Assembly (NCBI RefSeq): GCF_902762735.1
Contig: NZ_CACWPP010000002.1
Coordinates: 38,197-102,196 of the forward strand
DNA from: an uncultured Ruminococcus sp.
GTDB taxonomy: Bacteria; Bacillota; Clostridia; Oscillospirales; Ruminococcaceae
Length of the DNA stretch: 64,000 bases
Reading direction: 5' to 3'
The translations under genes were made by a program, and so were the position numbers. Shown one piece after another: positions 17,731 through 26,304 of the stretch (positions are counted from its first letter, which is position 1; the number at the start of each line of letters is the position of its first letter). The notes below the pieces were generated by a model. The model did not search any database and was not told the DNA's origin. It saw nothing but the letters and a program-made list of their open reading frames with translations.

Positions 17731-18885
17731 ATGGGTAGTGCTGACAAGATTTTATTTGACAACGATTCGAGAGTAGCTCCCCTCGGGCTTATCCCGATGG
17801 CGGGCGCGAGGGAGCTTGGCGAGAAGGTCAACGCTTATCTGGTAAAGTGGGCGAACGAGGACAATTTCTTCAAAGATACTTTTCTGGTCGAGGCTGAGTG
17901 CCCGAGATTTTCTTCGGGTGACGGCAAGGGTCTTATAAAGCAGACTGTTCGCGGCAACGATCTGTTCATTCTCTGCGACATGGGCAATTACAGCGTAAAA
18001 TATGACTATTTCGGTCACGAGAACTTCATGTCGCCCGACGATCATTTTCAGGATCTCAAGCGTATAATACAGGCTGCGAGCGGCAAGTGCCACAGGATAA
18101 ACGTTATCATGCCTTCACTTTACGGCGGCAGACAGCACAGAAGAAACTATCGTGAGTCGCTGGACTGTGCAGTTGCTCTTCAGGAATTGCAGGCTATGGG
18201 CGTATCGAACGTTCTGGCTTTTGATGCACACGATCCCAGAGTGCAGAATGCAGTCCCGCTGATGGGCTTTGACAATATCATACCTTCATATCAGGTGCTT
18301 AAAGCCATGTTCAAGAGCCTTGACGATTTCAGACCCGACAAGGCGCACTTTATGATAGTTTCCCCCGACGAGGGCGCTATCAACAGAAATATGTACTACG
18401 CATCGGTACTTGGCGTTGACATGGGCATGTTCTACAAGAGACGTGACTACTCCACCGTCGTAAACGGCAGAAACCCCATCGTTGCGCACGAATACATGGG
18501 CAACGATGTCAAGGGCAAAGATGTGTTCATCGCCGATGACATCATCTCTTCGGGCGAATCCATGCTGGAAGTCGCTGTTGAGCTGAAAAAGAGAAACGCA
18601 AACAAGATCTACTGCTACGCTACCTACGCTATCTTCACGAACGGTCTTGCCTCATTTGACAAGGCATTCGCAGACGGCATTATCGACGGCGTTTTCGGCA
18701 CTAACCTCACTTACCGCACACCCGAACTGCTCAAAAGAGAGTGGTTCCATGAAGTTGATGTGGCTAAGTACATCGCTTACTATATCGCAGCACTTAACCA
18801 CGATGCTTCCATCTCGGAGGTCATCGACCCTCACAAGAAGATCTCCGCTCTGCTTGACAAGTACGACATCAAGAGAGGCAACTAA
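17731..18885 (+). CDS. prs: ribose-phosphate pyrophosphokinase, long clostridial form
   Basis: A 384-residue PRPP synthetase, longer than the usual ~315. Recognisable parts are MPSLYGGRQHRR, the AFDAHDPRVQNAVP metal/ATP segment, IVSPDEGAINR and the PRPP-binding loop DVFIADDIISSGESM. It makes PRPP from ribose 5-phosphate and ATP for nucleotide, histidine and tryptophan synthesis. The start at 17731 lies 11 nt after GGAGG. Codon use is biased toward the high-expression set. The extra length is spread as insertions plus an N-terminal extension, a subtype common in Clostridia. Confidence 0.9.
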   Translation: MGSADKILFDNDSRVAPLGLIPMAGARELGEKVNAYLVKWANEDNFFKDTFLVEAECPRFSSGDGKGLIKQTVRGNDLFILCDMGNYSVKYDYFGHENFMSPDDHFQDLKRIIQAASGKCHRINVIMPSLYGGRQHRRNYRESLDCAVALQELQAMGVSNVLAFDAHDPRVQNAVPLMGFDNIIPSYQVLKAMFKSLDDFRPDKAHFMIVSPDEGAINRNMYYASVLGVDMGMFYKRRDYSTVVNGRNPIVAHEYMGNDVKGKDVFIADDIISSGESMLEVAVELKKRNANKIYCYATYAIFTNGLASFDKAFADGIIDGVFGTNLTYRTPELLKREWFHEVDVAKYIAYYIAALNHDASISEVIDPHKKISALLDKYDIKRGN

Positions 18886-18899
18886 ATCAAGTCTATCAG

Positions 18900-18927
18900 A
18901 ACGGGCGAACTTATCGCCCGTTTGTTG
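18900..18927 (+). terminator. terminator after prs
   Basis: AACGGGCGA ... TCGCCCGTT makes an 8-9 bp stem, followed by TGTTGT. The U-run is weak, so partial read-through into the GNAT gene is possible. Confidence 0.65.
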
Positions 18928-18948
18928 TATACTGATTGAGGTGTCCCA

Positions 18949-19482
18949 ATGGAAGAGATACTCAGGACTGAAAGACTGACAGTCAGAAAATTCATGCCCG
19001 CCGACAGCGGCGACCTCGCCGAGATACTGACCGACCCTGAGGTGACGTATTTTGAGCCGTATGAAACTTTCACCGCAGAAGCATGCATAAAAGAAGCTGA
19101 AAATTTTGCCGCCAGCGATGAATTCTTCGCGGTGGTGCTTGGCGGCAAGGTGATAGGCAAGATCTATTTTTCACGCAAAAAATACGGCACGGCTGAGATA
19201 GGATACACCTTCGGCAGGGCTTTTCAGGGCAACGGCTATGCCTGCGAGAGCGTTCATGCGTTTATGGGATACGCTTTCGGCAAACTTGGGGTGCGGCGCA
19301 TCATCGCCGAGATAGATACGCGCAACAAGCGTTCGGCAAGTCTGGCAAAAAGGCTGGGCATGCGGATGGAAGGCGAGCATAAACAGGTATTTCCGCGCAA
19401 GGAAGATCCCGATAAGTATAACGATTTCTACATATTTGCCATGCTGAAAAGTGAATACAGTCAGCCGGAAAAGGAGGGGTAA
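18949..19482 (+). CDS. RimJ/RimL-type GNAT acetyltransferase
   Basis: A 177-residue acetyltransferase of the Acetyltransf_3 group. It starts EILRTERLTVRKFMPAD, contains GYTFGRAFQGNGYACESV (the Q-x-x-G-x-G/A acetyl-CoA loop) and ends with RIIAEIDTRNKRSASLAKR. This layout matches enzymes that acetylate protein N-termini or small amines. The next gene starts one base after its stop codon, so the two are cotranscribed. Confidence 0.85.
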   Translation: MEEILRTERLTVRKFMPADSGDLAEILTDPEVTYFEPYETFTAEACIKEAENFAASDEFFAVVLGGKVIGKIYFSRKKYGTAEIGYTFGRAFQGNGYACESVHAFMGYAFGKLGVRRIIAEIDTRNKRSASLAKRLGMRMEGEHKQVFPRKEDPDKYNDFYIFAMLKSEYSQPEKEG

Positions 19483-19483
19483 T

Positions 19484-20185
19484 ATGATATTCGCAGGTAT
19501 AGTCGCAGGCGGAAGCGGCACAAGGATAAAAAATGCAGATAAGCCGAAACAGTTCATCGAGATAGGCGGTGTGCCCGTCCTTGTCAGGACTGTACGCGCT
19601 TTTGAGGAGATAGGCGAGATCGAACGCATCTACATCGGCATAAACCCCGCATGGTACGACTATGCAGACAAAATGCTGGAGGAATTTGATGTCAGCACAA
19701 AGCGCGTCCGCCTTGTGACGGGCGGGCAGGACCGCAGCGGCACAGTGCTGAATATACTGCGGGAGATAACGGGCATATTCGGCGCGAATAAAGGCGATAT
19801 ACTTGTCACCCATGACGCAGTGCGGCCGTTCGTCAGTGAGCGGATAATCCGCGAGAATATCGAGTGTGCGCAGAAAAACCTCGCCTGCGGCACGTATATC
19901 CCGTCATATGACACGGTGATAAAAACCACAGACGGCATCACTGTCAGCGAAAACCTGAAACGAAGCGAACTTATGCGCGCCCAGACTCCCCAGACTTTTG
20001 AAATATCGGCGCTGTGCGAATGCATCGGCAGGCTGGGTCAGGAGAAGGTCAGCCAGCTGACCGACACCTGCGGCATAATGACCGAATGCGGCTACCCTAT
20101 CCACATCGTTCAGGGCGAACCGATGAATTTCAAGATAACCACCGACCACGACCTGATGATAGCGGGTCTGATGGCTTGCGATTAA
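19484..20185 (+). CDS. IspD/TarI-family cytidylyltransferase
   Basis: A 233-residue nucleotidyltransferase. The N-terminal loop is FAGIVAGGSGTRI...KPKQF, followed by LVTHDAVRPFVSERII and the C-terminal GEPMNFKITTDHDL. IspD makes CDP-methylerythritol in the MEP isoprenoid pathway, while TarI makes CDP-ribitol for teichoic acids. The AGI.AGG.GTR loop and the VTHDAVRPF...RII segment resemble TarI more, but the two are easily confused by eye. IspH elsewhere in the window shows that the MEP pathway is present. AAAGGAGGGG precedes the ATG. Confidence 0.8.
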   Translation: MIFAGIVAGGSGTRIKNADKPKQFIEIGGVPVLVRTVRAFEEIGEIERIYIGINPAWYDYADKMLEEFDVSTKRVRLVTGGQDRSGTVLNILREITGIFGANKGDILVTHDAVRPFVSERIIRENIECAQKNLACGTYIPSYDTVIKTTDGITVSENLKRSELMRAQTPQTFEISALCECIGRLGQEKVSQLTDTCGIMTECGYPIHIVQGEPMNFKITTDHDLMIAGLMACD

Positions 20186-20188
20186 ACA

Positions 20189-20229
20189 AAAGCGCTCACC
20201 GTTTATTGCGGTGAGCGTTGCTTTTTTTT
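20189..20229. terminator. bidirectional terminator between converging genes
   Basis: GCGCTCACCG ... CGGTGAGCGTTG has a 9-10 bp stem with a T-run of eight on the plus side and TTTTGTTT on the minus side. It can end both the cytidylyltransferase transcript and the converging XRE gene. Confidence 0.85.
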
Positions 20230-20836
20230 ACTTGTAGATAACCTTCTTGTGCCAGCATTTCTCACCGCAGGCGGGGCATTTCATTTTCCTCGAACGTCCG
20301 CTGTGCATCGCCATCACAACGTCCTTAAACTCGGGAACATACGTGTTTCCACAGTTACTGCACTTGTAATAGCCCGCTTCCGTTTCGATCTTTAGCGCGT
20401 GATACAGGTAAAAGAAAAACTGCACCGCGCCGACGATCATCAGAACAGCTTTCAGCACATTCGTTATGTCCGCATATGCCGCGATACCCAAAAGCGCAAT
20501 AAATGTTAATACAGACGGTATTCCCAGCCATATCTCAAGGTCAAGCATCATGCGGTTCTTCTTCTCTTCATTTTCCTTTAATTGCAGCATCGCTGCCTCA
20601 GCAGCTTCCTTATAGTTCTCCATAGTGACTCTCCTTCCGTTGAACAGATCGTTGATGCTTATGCCGAGCTGTTCGCAAAGCTCAGGCATAAGCGAAGCAT
20701 CAGGCATGCATTTGCCAGTCTCCCATTTTGAAACAGCGCGATCAGATATACCGAGTTTCTCAGCAAGCTGAGCCTGTGTCATTTTCTTTTCCTTTCTGCA
20801 AGCGGCTATGAATTTGCCTATCATTATCTGATCCAT
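20228..20836 (-). CDS. XRE-family regulator with membrane helices and zinc ribbon
   Basis: A 202-residue protein. Residues ~1-65 are a helix-turn-helix domain (MTQAQLAEKLGISDRAVSKW). Two transmembrane helices lie around 105-125 and 128-150. The C-terminus has a zinc ribbon of two pairs, CSNCG ... CPACGEKC. This layout suggests a membrane-tethered DNA-binding protein. AAAGGAGG lies before the ATG at 20836. Its target is unknown; it is flanked by unrelated genes. Confidence 0.85.
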   Translation of the reverse strand: MDQIMIGKFIAACRKEKKMTQAQLAEKLGISDRAVSKWETGKCMPDASLMPELCEQLGISINDLFNGRRVTMENYKEAAEAAMLQLKENEEKKNRMMLDLEIWLGIPSVLTFIALLGIAAYADITNVLKAVLMIVGAVQFFFYLYHALKIETEAGYYKCSNCGNTYVPEFKDVVMAMHSGRSRKMKCPACGEKCWHKKVIYK

Positions 20837-20972
20837 ACGCCTTATCCTCCTTTCTGTGCCTATCATAGCACAGAATTTCAAATTTGTACACGAACTGTTG
20901 GTTGATAAGCTGAAACGCCGCATTTTCGGGCATTTGCAGACAGCTCAACCGCAGGTTGGGAAGTCAAAAATA

Positions 20973-21004
20973 TTGTCCCCGACCGAAAAGATCGGGGACA
21001 AAAG
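20973..21004 (-). terminator. terminator after the AIM24 gene
   Basis: TTGTCCCCGA ... TCGGGGACAA makes a 10-bp stem; on the minus strand it is followed by TATTTTTGA, 27 bases after the stop codon. Confidence 0.85.
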
Positions 21005-21030
21005 ATAGCATCAGACAGAACAGCCTGCCT

Positions 21031-21708
21031 TTAGCCGTTCGTAGGGATAAAAGGTCTGATAGCGCCTGCAAGGTTGCTGACAGGCATAGTCTGGAGCCAT
21101 ACATGACCAGGACCTGTAACTCTGGTATTGAAGAAGCCCTCGCCGCCGAAGAACATATTCTTCAGACCCGAGACCTGTTCAATATCAATGGAGCATGATG
21201 CTTCCATCGCCGCAAGACAGCCCGTGTCTACCAGCATCGACTGACCTGCTGCCAGCTGATACTCGATGATAGAACCGTCAAGCTCCAGGAAAACAGTACC
21301 ATTACCTGAGAACTTCTGCATAATGAAGCCCTCACCGCCGAAGAAGCCAGCGCCCAGCCTTTTCTGGAAGAATATCTCCATGTTGACACCCATCTCAGAA
21401 GCAAGAAAAGCAGACTTCTGAGCAACGATAGGCATCTGTGAAACGTCCATCGGTTTGATAGAACCCGGGAAGTTTGAAGCCATAGCGATCATGCCGTCAC
21501 CGTTCATGGCGGTGTAAACATTCTGGAAGATGGACTCACCCGAGAAAGCTCTCGATAAAGCCTTTCCTATTCCGCCGCCTGCATTGGTGGACATGTTCAT
21601 GTTTGGGCTCATCCAGCTCATAGCTCCCTGCTGGCATTTGATAGCCTCGCCGTTTGCCAGATAGCAGATAACTACCGGCAGCGGCTCTCCTTGGATCTCG
21701 TAACGCAT
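21031..21708 (-). CDS. AIM24 / TIGR00266 family protein
   Basis: A 225-residue beta-sandwich protein of the AIM24 family (tryptophan RNA-binding attenuator-like fold). It begins YEIQGEPLPVVICYL and shows the family repeats GGEGFIMQKFSGNGTVFLE and GGEGFFNTRVTGPGHVWLQT. The glycine-rich GGGIGKALSRAFSGES stretch is also typical. The biochemical role of the family is not known. AAAGGAGG precedes the ATG. It has its own terminator and no operon partner. Confidence 0.9.
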   Translation of the reverse strand: MRYEIQGEPLPVVICYLANGEAIKCQQGAMSWMSPNMNMSTNAGGGIGKALSRAFSGESIFQNVYTAMNGDGMIAMASNFPGSIKPMDVSQMPIVAQKSAFLASEMGVNMEIFFQKRLGAGFFGGEGFIMQKFSGNGTVFLELDGSIIEYQLAAGQSMLVDTGCLAAMEASCSIDIEQVSGLKNMFFGGEGFFNTRVTGPGHVWLQTMPVSNLAGAIRPFIPTNG

Positions 21709-21729
21709 ATTTTTGTACCTCCTTTATTT

Positions 21730-21785
21730 GTCAGGCTAATGCCTGTACTTAACAACTTTAAATTCTGTAAAGTATTTTACTTTAC
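21730..21785. repeat. two P-family dyad repeats
   Basis: GTCAGGCTAATGCCTGTAC (21730-21748) and the near-perfect palindrome GTAAAGTATTTTACTTTAC (21767-21785) lie between the HAD gene's 3' end and the AIM24 start. They belong to the same ~20-nt family as those near 8.9 and 10.3 kb. Confidence 0.7.
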
Positions 21786-21815
21786 ACATTTTTCGTCAAC
21801 TGCTCAACTGTCAAG

Positions 21816-22487
21816 CTAAACACCTTCACATGATAATTTATCTTTAAATTCCATCAAGCAGTTCAGCTTTACACGGGACTTGCTGAGCATTTCTTCGTCA
21901 GGCTCGATAAGATCGGGTATCAGTACGGGGATCATACCCGCCGCATCAGCAGAGATAATGCCGTTGCGCGAATCTTCCACCGCCAGAGTATTTTCGGGTA
22001 CGACCCCCAGCTTCTGGCAGGCAAGAAGATATATCTCAGGGTCGGGCTTGGAATTCTCTATCATGTCACCGCCCACTATAATATCAAAGCAGTGTATCAG
22101 CCCCACATCTTTCATCTCGCGAACCACCGTGTCATAGCTCGTGGAAGAAGCCAGCCCGATCTTAACGCCGCTGTCATGCAGCCATTCAAGCACTTCACGC
22201 GCACCGTCTTTGAGCGGGATACCCTCCTGCTCAAAAGCCTCATTTATCACGCGGCGCGACTCAGCATAAAGCGTGTCCATATCAACGATATGACCGTATG
22301 CTTTCTCAATTATCATCTTGGTATCCTTAGTGCTTCTGCCAATGCAAAGCCGAATATTCTCTTCGACATTTTCAAGCCCATAGCGCTCACCCACTTTTTT
22401 CCAGCAGCGCATGCTTAGTGCTTCCGTGTCAAAGATCACACCGTCCATATCGAAGATGATGCCGTCAATATTTTTTAAAGTGTACAT
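21816..22487 (-). CDS. HAD phosphatase, beta-phosphoglucomutase-like
   Basis: A 223-residue HAD hydrolase, subfamily IA. Motif I is FDMDGVIFDTEAL, motif II is LASSTSYDTV, motif III contains SKPDPEIYLLA and motif IV is AVEDSRNGIISA. The cap domain is inserted after motif I. Such enzymes act on sugar phosphates, but the exact substrate is not readable. AGGGTGA lies before the ATG. The gene is bracketed by P-family dyads on both sides. Confidence 0.87.
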   Translation of the reverse strand: MYTLKNIDGIIFDMDGVIFDTEALSMRCWKKVGERYGLENVEENIRLCIGRSTKDTKMIIEKAYGHIVDMDTLYAESRRVINEAFEQEGIPLKDGAREVLEWLHDSGVKIGLASSTSYDTVVREMKDVGLIHCFDIIVGGDMIENSKPDPEIYLLACQKLGVVPENTLAVEDSRNGIISADAAGMIPVLIPDLIEPDEEMLSKSRVKLNCLMEFKDKLSCEGV

Positions 22488-22574
22488 TTATTCACCCTAT
22501 TTTTAAGTAGTTCTGCTATGCAGATCACCTGCATATGTCTAAGCCGTCAGACATGCTTCTCCCATTTTTTACGT

Positions 22575-22702
22575 GTAAAGTATTTTCGCTTTGCAGTTCT
22601 TTCTTCATTTTAGTTGCTCCGCTATGCAGGTCAACTGCGCATGTCAAAGCAGTCAGAATCTCTTTCCACATGCATCTTATCTGTAAAGCAATTTTACTTT
22701 AC
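22575..22702. repeat. two P-family dyads plus a ~115-nt imperfect repeat
   Basis: GTAAAGTATTTTCGCTTTGC (22575-22594) and GTAAAGCAATTTTACTTTAC (22683-22702). The preceding stretches CTATGCAG-T-ACTGC-CATGTC at ~22516 and ~22623 are also repeated, so the spacer is a ~107-bp unit present twice. It lies between the methyltransferase gene and the HAD gene. Confidence 0.7.
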
Positions 22703-22708
22703 ATCATA

Positions 22709-23824
22709 TCATTTGAAATACATATACAAGTCGCATTTTATCATGCCGTTGTAGAGCTTGCGCTTTTTATCAGCCTTTTTGCCGAAGAATTTCTCGAACT
22801 CTTCATGTGGCGAGATTATATAGCAAGGTCTTTCCCTTGACGGCTGAAGCCTGTCACCCAGAAGCTTGTACAGCTCTTCCGCATCGCGTATCTCCAGCAA
22901 ACGCTCACCGTAAGGCGGATTGCAGAACGTGATGCACTTCTCGGGCTGAACAAGCTTGCTGATGTCCTGCTGTTTAACTGTTATCTTAGAGCCGACACCT
23001 GCCTTTTTAGCGTTATCGCGAGTCAGCTCCACCGCCAGGTCGTCTATATCAAAGCCAAATGCCTTGAAACTTCCCTCTCTGTCAAGCATATCCATCGCTT
23101 CTGCGCGGGCGTTCTGCCATATTTTGTCAGGTATCTGTTCCCACTGCTGGGCTGCAAAATTTCTCCTGATGCCCGGTGCGACTTTCAGCGCTTTATAGGC
23201 AGACTCGATCAGAAAAGTGCCCGAGCCGCACATGGGGTCGCACACGACAGAATCAGCCCTGACCCTGCCCAGATCAATGATACCTGCCGCAAGAGTCTCC
23301 TTAATTGGCGCGGCATTGGAATTTCTGCGGTAGCCGCGCTTGTGGAGTCCCGCGCCCGAAGTGTCCAGATAAAGTGTGAAAACATCTTTTATCAGCGAGA
23401 ACTGGAGCTGGTGTTTCGCGCCTGTCTCCTCAAAAACAGATATGCCGTAGACCTTTTCAAGGCGCTTGACGCAAGCCTTTTTGATGATCTTCTGGCAGTT
23501 GGGCACGGAATGCAGCTTTGAATCCAGCGAGTGACCTTTCACGGGAAAAGCGTCATATTTACCGATAAACTCTTCCAGCGGCAGTTTCAAAACGCCCTGA
23601 AACAGCTCTTCAAAACTGCGTGCAGTGAAGCTGGTAAGCTCGATCAGCACTCTCTCCCCCGTTGCTATCCAGAGATTTGCTTTGGCGACTGTTTCAAAAG
23701 TGCCGTCAAAGCTCACCCTGCCGTCATTTACAGTAATATTTTCGCCGCCTATCCTCTCGACCTCGAATTTTAACGTTTTTTCAAGACCGAAATGGCAAGG
23801 AACAGCTAGTCTTAATTTATTCAT
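22709..23824 (-). CDS. RlmL/RlmK-type class I rRNA methyltransferase with THUMP domain
   Basis: A 371-residue protein. The N-terminal ~150 residues form a ferredoxin-like plus THUMP RNA-binding region. The SAM motif DPMCGSGTFLIES and the catalytic NPPYGERL (N-P-P-Y) motif mark an N2-guanine methyltransferase. The closest known role is 23S rRNA m2G modification as in E. coli RlmL. The ATG at 23824 follows GAAAGG. It lies directly behind the terminator of the PBP gene, with which it shares orientation. Confidence 0.88.
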   Translation of the reverse strand: MNKLRLAVPCHFGLEKTLKFEVERIGGENITVNDGRVSFDGTFETVAKANLWIATGERVLIELTSFTARSFEELFQGVLKLPLEEFIGKYDAFPVKGHSLDSKLHSVPNCQKIIKKACVKRLEKVYGISVFEETGAKHQLQFSLIKDVFTLYLDTSGAGLHKRGYRRNSNAAPIKETLAAGIIDLGRVRADSVVCDPMCGSGTFLIESAYKALKVAPGIRRNFAAQQWEQIPDKIWQNARAEAMDMLDREGSFKAFGFDIDDLAVELTRDNAKKAGVGSKITVKQQDISKLVQPEKCITFCNPPYGERLLEIRDAEELYKLLGDRLQPSRERPCYIISPHEEFEKFFGKKADKKRKLYNGMIKCDLYMYFK

Positions 23825-23843
23825 ATTTAACCTTTCAAAAAAT

Positions 23844-23869
23844 GACCTCCGCACATCAGCACGGAGGTC
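23844..23869 (-). terminator. terminator between PBP1A and the methyltransferase
   Basis: GACCTCCG ... CGGAGGTC with T-run (ATTTTTTG) on the minus strand, 9 bases after the PBP stop codon. The U-run ends right at the ribosome site of the next gene, so the terminator and translation signal are packed together. Confidence 0.85.
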
Positions 23870-23877
23870 ACGGATAA

Positions 23878-26097
23878 TTAATGTCCGCCGTAGCAGTAAT
23901 CAGGTGTATTTGATGCCTTGTAATAGCCCGTTGCCCTGCTGGAGCAACCGTTTGTAGCCAGCAGACCTGTACGTGTACAGTAATCCAGCTTTACAACCGT
24001 GTCAGGCATCGGGAATGTGTCATCAAAGCTCTTATGCTCTTCCGAATCAGCAATATCGCCGAACACATTTTTCCAGATCTGACCGATATTTTCGTAATCA
24101 TTTGTCGGTATAGTCGAAGGATTTTCATAACCTATCCATATACCCGAAACATAGTCAGGTGTGCAGCCTACGAAGTTGAGGTCGAACCAATCCGAAGAAG
24201 TACCTGTCTTGCCGACAAGATCGGTCTTTTTCAGCTTAGCATAGCGTCCTGTACCCTCTTTATCGTTGATAACGTACTGCATCATACGGTTCATTATATA
24301 CGAAGTGCTGTCAGAGATCGCCTGCTTGTAGCCATCATTCTTCTCATAAATGACCTTACCTGCGGCATCTTCTATCTTGTAGACATAGCTTACATCGTAC
24401 TTTCTGCCGCCGTTGCCGAATATCATATAAGCGCCGACGAGTTCTTCCAGCGTCATACCTCTTGTCAGACCGCCGACGGTAACGCCCGACCAGTCTGCAT
24501 CCAGATCGTCGAGAGTAGTGACATCCAGTTTAGATTTAAGGAAGTTGAACGAATAAGCGGGAGTCATCTTCTTGATAAGCTGTGCAGGCATGGTATTAAG
24601 GGATTTCAGCAGCATCTGATAGGTGAAGTAATCCCTGTACGACCAGTTGCCGCTCAGACCGTCCTCTGAATAGTTGACAGGCCACTGTTCGGTTTCGCCT
24701 TCCTTGTTGACTATCTCGATAGGCGAGTCATTATAAAGCGACGACCACGTTATCAGATCCTGATCCAGCGCGGGAGCATAAGACGCGATAGGTTTTATGC
24801 ACGAACCGGGTGAACGTGTAGCTTTCGTTACCAGATACAGGTTACGCGATTCGGTCTTTTCCCATCGGCTTCCGACGACTGCTTTGACGTTGCCGTTATA
24901 GTCCATACAAATAAAGTCAGACCAGAGCGTATCCTCCTCGGGGTCCATATCATAAGTCGTGAAATTGCTTGGGTCCTGCATTGATTTCTCCATACGGCGC
25001 TGCATGTCAATATCTACGTTTGTATAGACGTTATAACCGCCGTCATAGAGCCTTTTCTGAGCATCTTCGTAGGTACAACCCGCCTCTTCGGCGATCCTGT
25101 TGATAGCTTCTTCGATCGCCGCATCGAGATACCAGTCTGTCAGACCCTGATCTTCCAGTTCGCCCTCATAGACTGTCTCGCTGGAATAATCGAAATTACC
25201 CGCCAGTTCAAGCGATTCATGGAGAGCCTCATTATACTCCTGCTCAGAGATAGCGCCGTTTTCAAACATCTTTTTAAGGCAGTATCTGCGTCTGATATTA
25301 TTATTGTCAATATCATCTATCGGGTTGTTCCATGCGGGAGCGTTATTCATACCCGCCAGGCAAGCCGCCTCAGCGAGGTCAAGCTCAGAAACGTCCTTGC
25401 CGAAATAGAAGTTCGCCGCCGCCTGTACACCGATAATATCGTACTTCTGAGTACCCTGTGGAACGATATTCAGATAGCTTTCAAGGATAACGTCTTTTGT
25501 ATAGGTCTTTTCGACGTTTATCGCGCGGAACACCTCACGTATCTTACGTTCGATACCCTGTACGCCTTCCGTCGCGTCATCGCCCGTCAGGTTTTTGATA
25601 GTCTGCTGAGTGATCGTCGAACCGCCTCGTTTGCTGTTATTCGGCAGGAAGATCTTTACGAATGCAGCGAAAGTACTTTTGAAGTCAACGCCGTCATGGC
25701 TGTAAAAGCGCTCGTCCTCTGTATACACAAAAGCGTCCTGCACCACCTGCGGAATATCCTCAAGATCGACCCAGAGGTAATGCTTATACTCATTTCTCAT
25801 TGAATAATAAAGCACATACTTGTCGATCGGGTCATCGGTCTCCGCATCATAATCGGGGTTATCATACAAGAAGCGGCTGATATTACTTTCAGGATTTTTC
25901 TCAAGTGTAACTGTTGTAGTAGTATCAGCAAAGTTCAGCACGTATATCGTCAACACCGTACCGAAGATCGACATAGTGATAATGATTATCAGAAAAATCG
26001 AAAGCAGCAGCGTCCCCAGCGCTTTGAAGATATGCGCCACGGGTCCGGAACCGTTTTTTCTCTTCTTTCTTGTTGTTTTTCTTCTGTTTTGTTCCAT
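23878..26097 (-). CDS. class A penicillin-binding protein (PBP1A-like)
   Basis: A 739-residue bifunctional peptidoglycan synthase. After a basic cytoplasmic tail comes one transmembrane helix (~33-60). The GT51 glycosyltransferase follows with EDERFYSHDGVDFKSTF, GGSTITQQTIKNL and the KIREVFRAINVEKTYTKD helix. The transpeptidase has S-x-x-K (SPGSCIKP), S-x-N (SLN) and KTGT (VGKTGTSSDWF). It polymerises glycan strands and crosslinks them outside the membrane. The ATG at 26097 follows GAAAGG; the upstream in-frame ATG has no ribosome site. Confidence 0.95.
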   Translation of the reverse strand: MEQNRRKTTRKKRKNGSGPVAHIFKALGTLLLSIFLIIIITMSIFGTVLTIYVLNFADTTTTVTLEKNPESNISRFLYDNPDYDAETDDPIDKYVLYYSMRNEYKHYLWVDLEDIPQVVQDAFVYTEDERFYSHDGVDFKSTFAAFVKIFLPNNSKRGGSTITQQTIKNLTGDDATEGVQGIERKIREVFRAINVEKTYTKDVILESYLNIVPQGTQKYDIIGVQAAANFYFGKDVSELDLAEAACLAGMNNAPAWNNPIDDIDNNNIRRRYCLKKMFENGAISEQEYNEALHESLELAGNFDYSSETVYEGELEDQGLTDWYLDAAIEEAINRIAEEAGCTYEDAQKRLYDGGYNVYTNVDIDMQRRMEKSMQDPSNFTTYDMDPEEDTLWSDFICMDYNGNVKAVVGSRWEKTESRNLYLVTKATRSPGSCIKPIASYAPALDQDLITWSSLYNDSPIEIVNKEGETEQWPVNYSEDGLSGNWSYRDYFTYQMLLKSLNTMPAQLIKKMTPAYSFNFLKSKLDVTTLDDLDADWSGVTVGGLTRGMTLEELVGAYMIFGNGGRKYDVSYVYKIEDAAGKVIYEKNDGYKQAISDSTSYIMNRMMQYVINDKEGTGRYAKLKKTDLVGKTGTSSDWFDLNFVGCTPDYVSGIWIGYENPSTIPTNDYENIGQIWKNVFGDIADSEEHKSFDDTFPMPDTVVKLDYCTRTGLLATNGCSSRATGYYKASNTPDYCYGGH

Positions 26098-26268
26098 AAA
26101 GTCATACCTTTCGTTATTAAATGCACATAAAAGCACATTCGACCAACACTTTTATTATTATACCATATTTTTATAAATAATGCAAGTCCAACGCACACAA
26201 ATTATCTCGCAGACAGGCGCTTAAAACAGTACAATAATAACATGACATATATATTTCTATAATAAAAA

Positions 26269-26296
26269 ATGGGGACGAATAATCGTCCCCATGATA
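26269..26296 (-). terminator. terminator after ispH-S1
   Basis: ATGGGGACGA ... TCGTCCCCAT followed by TTTTTATTAT on the minus strand, 13 bases after the stop codon. It ends the cmk/plsC-ispH/S1 operon. Confidence 0.9.
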
Positions 26297-26304
26297 AATG
26301 CCGA

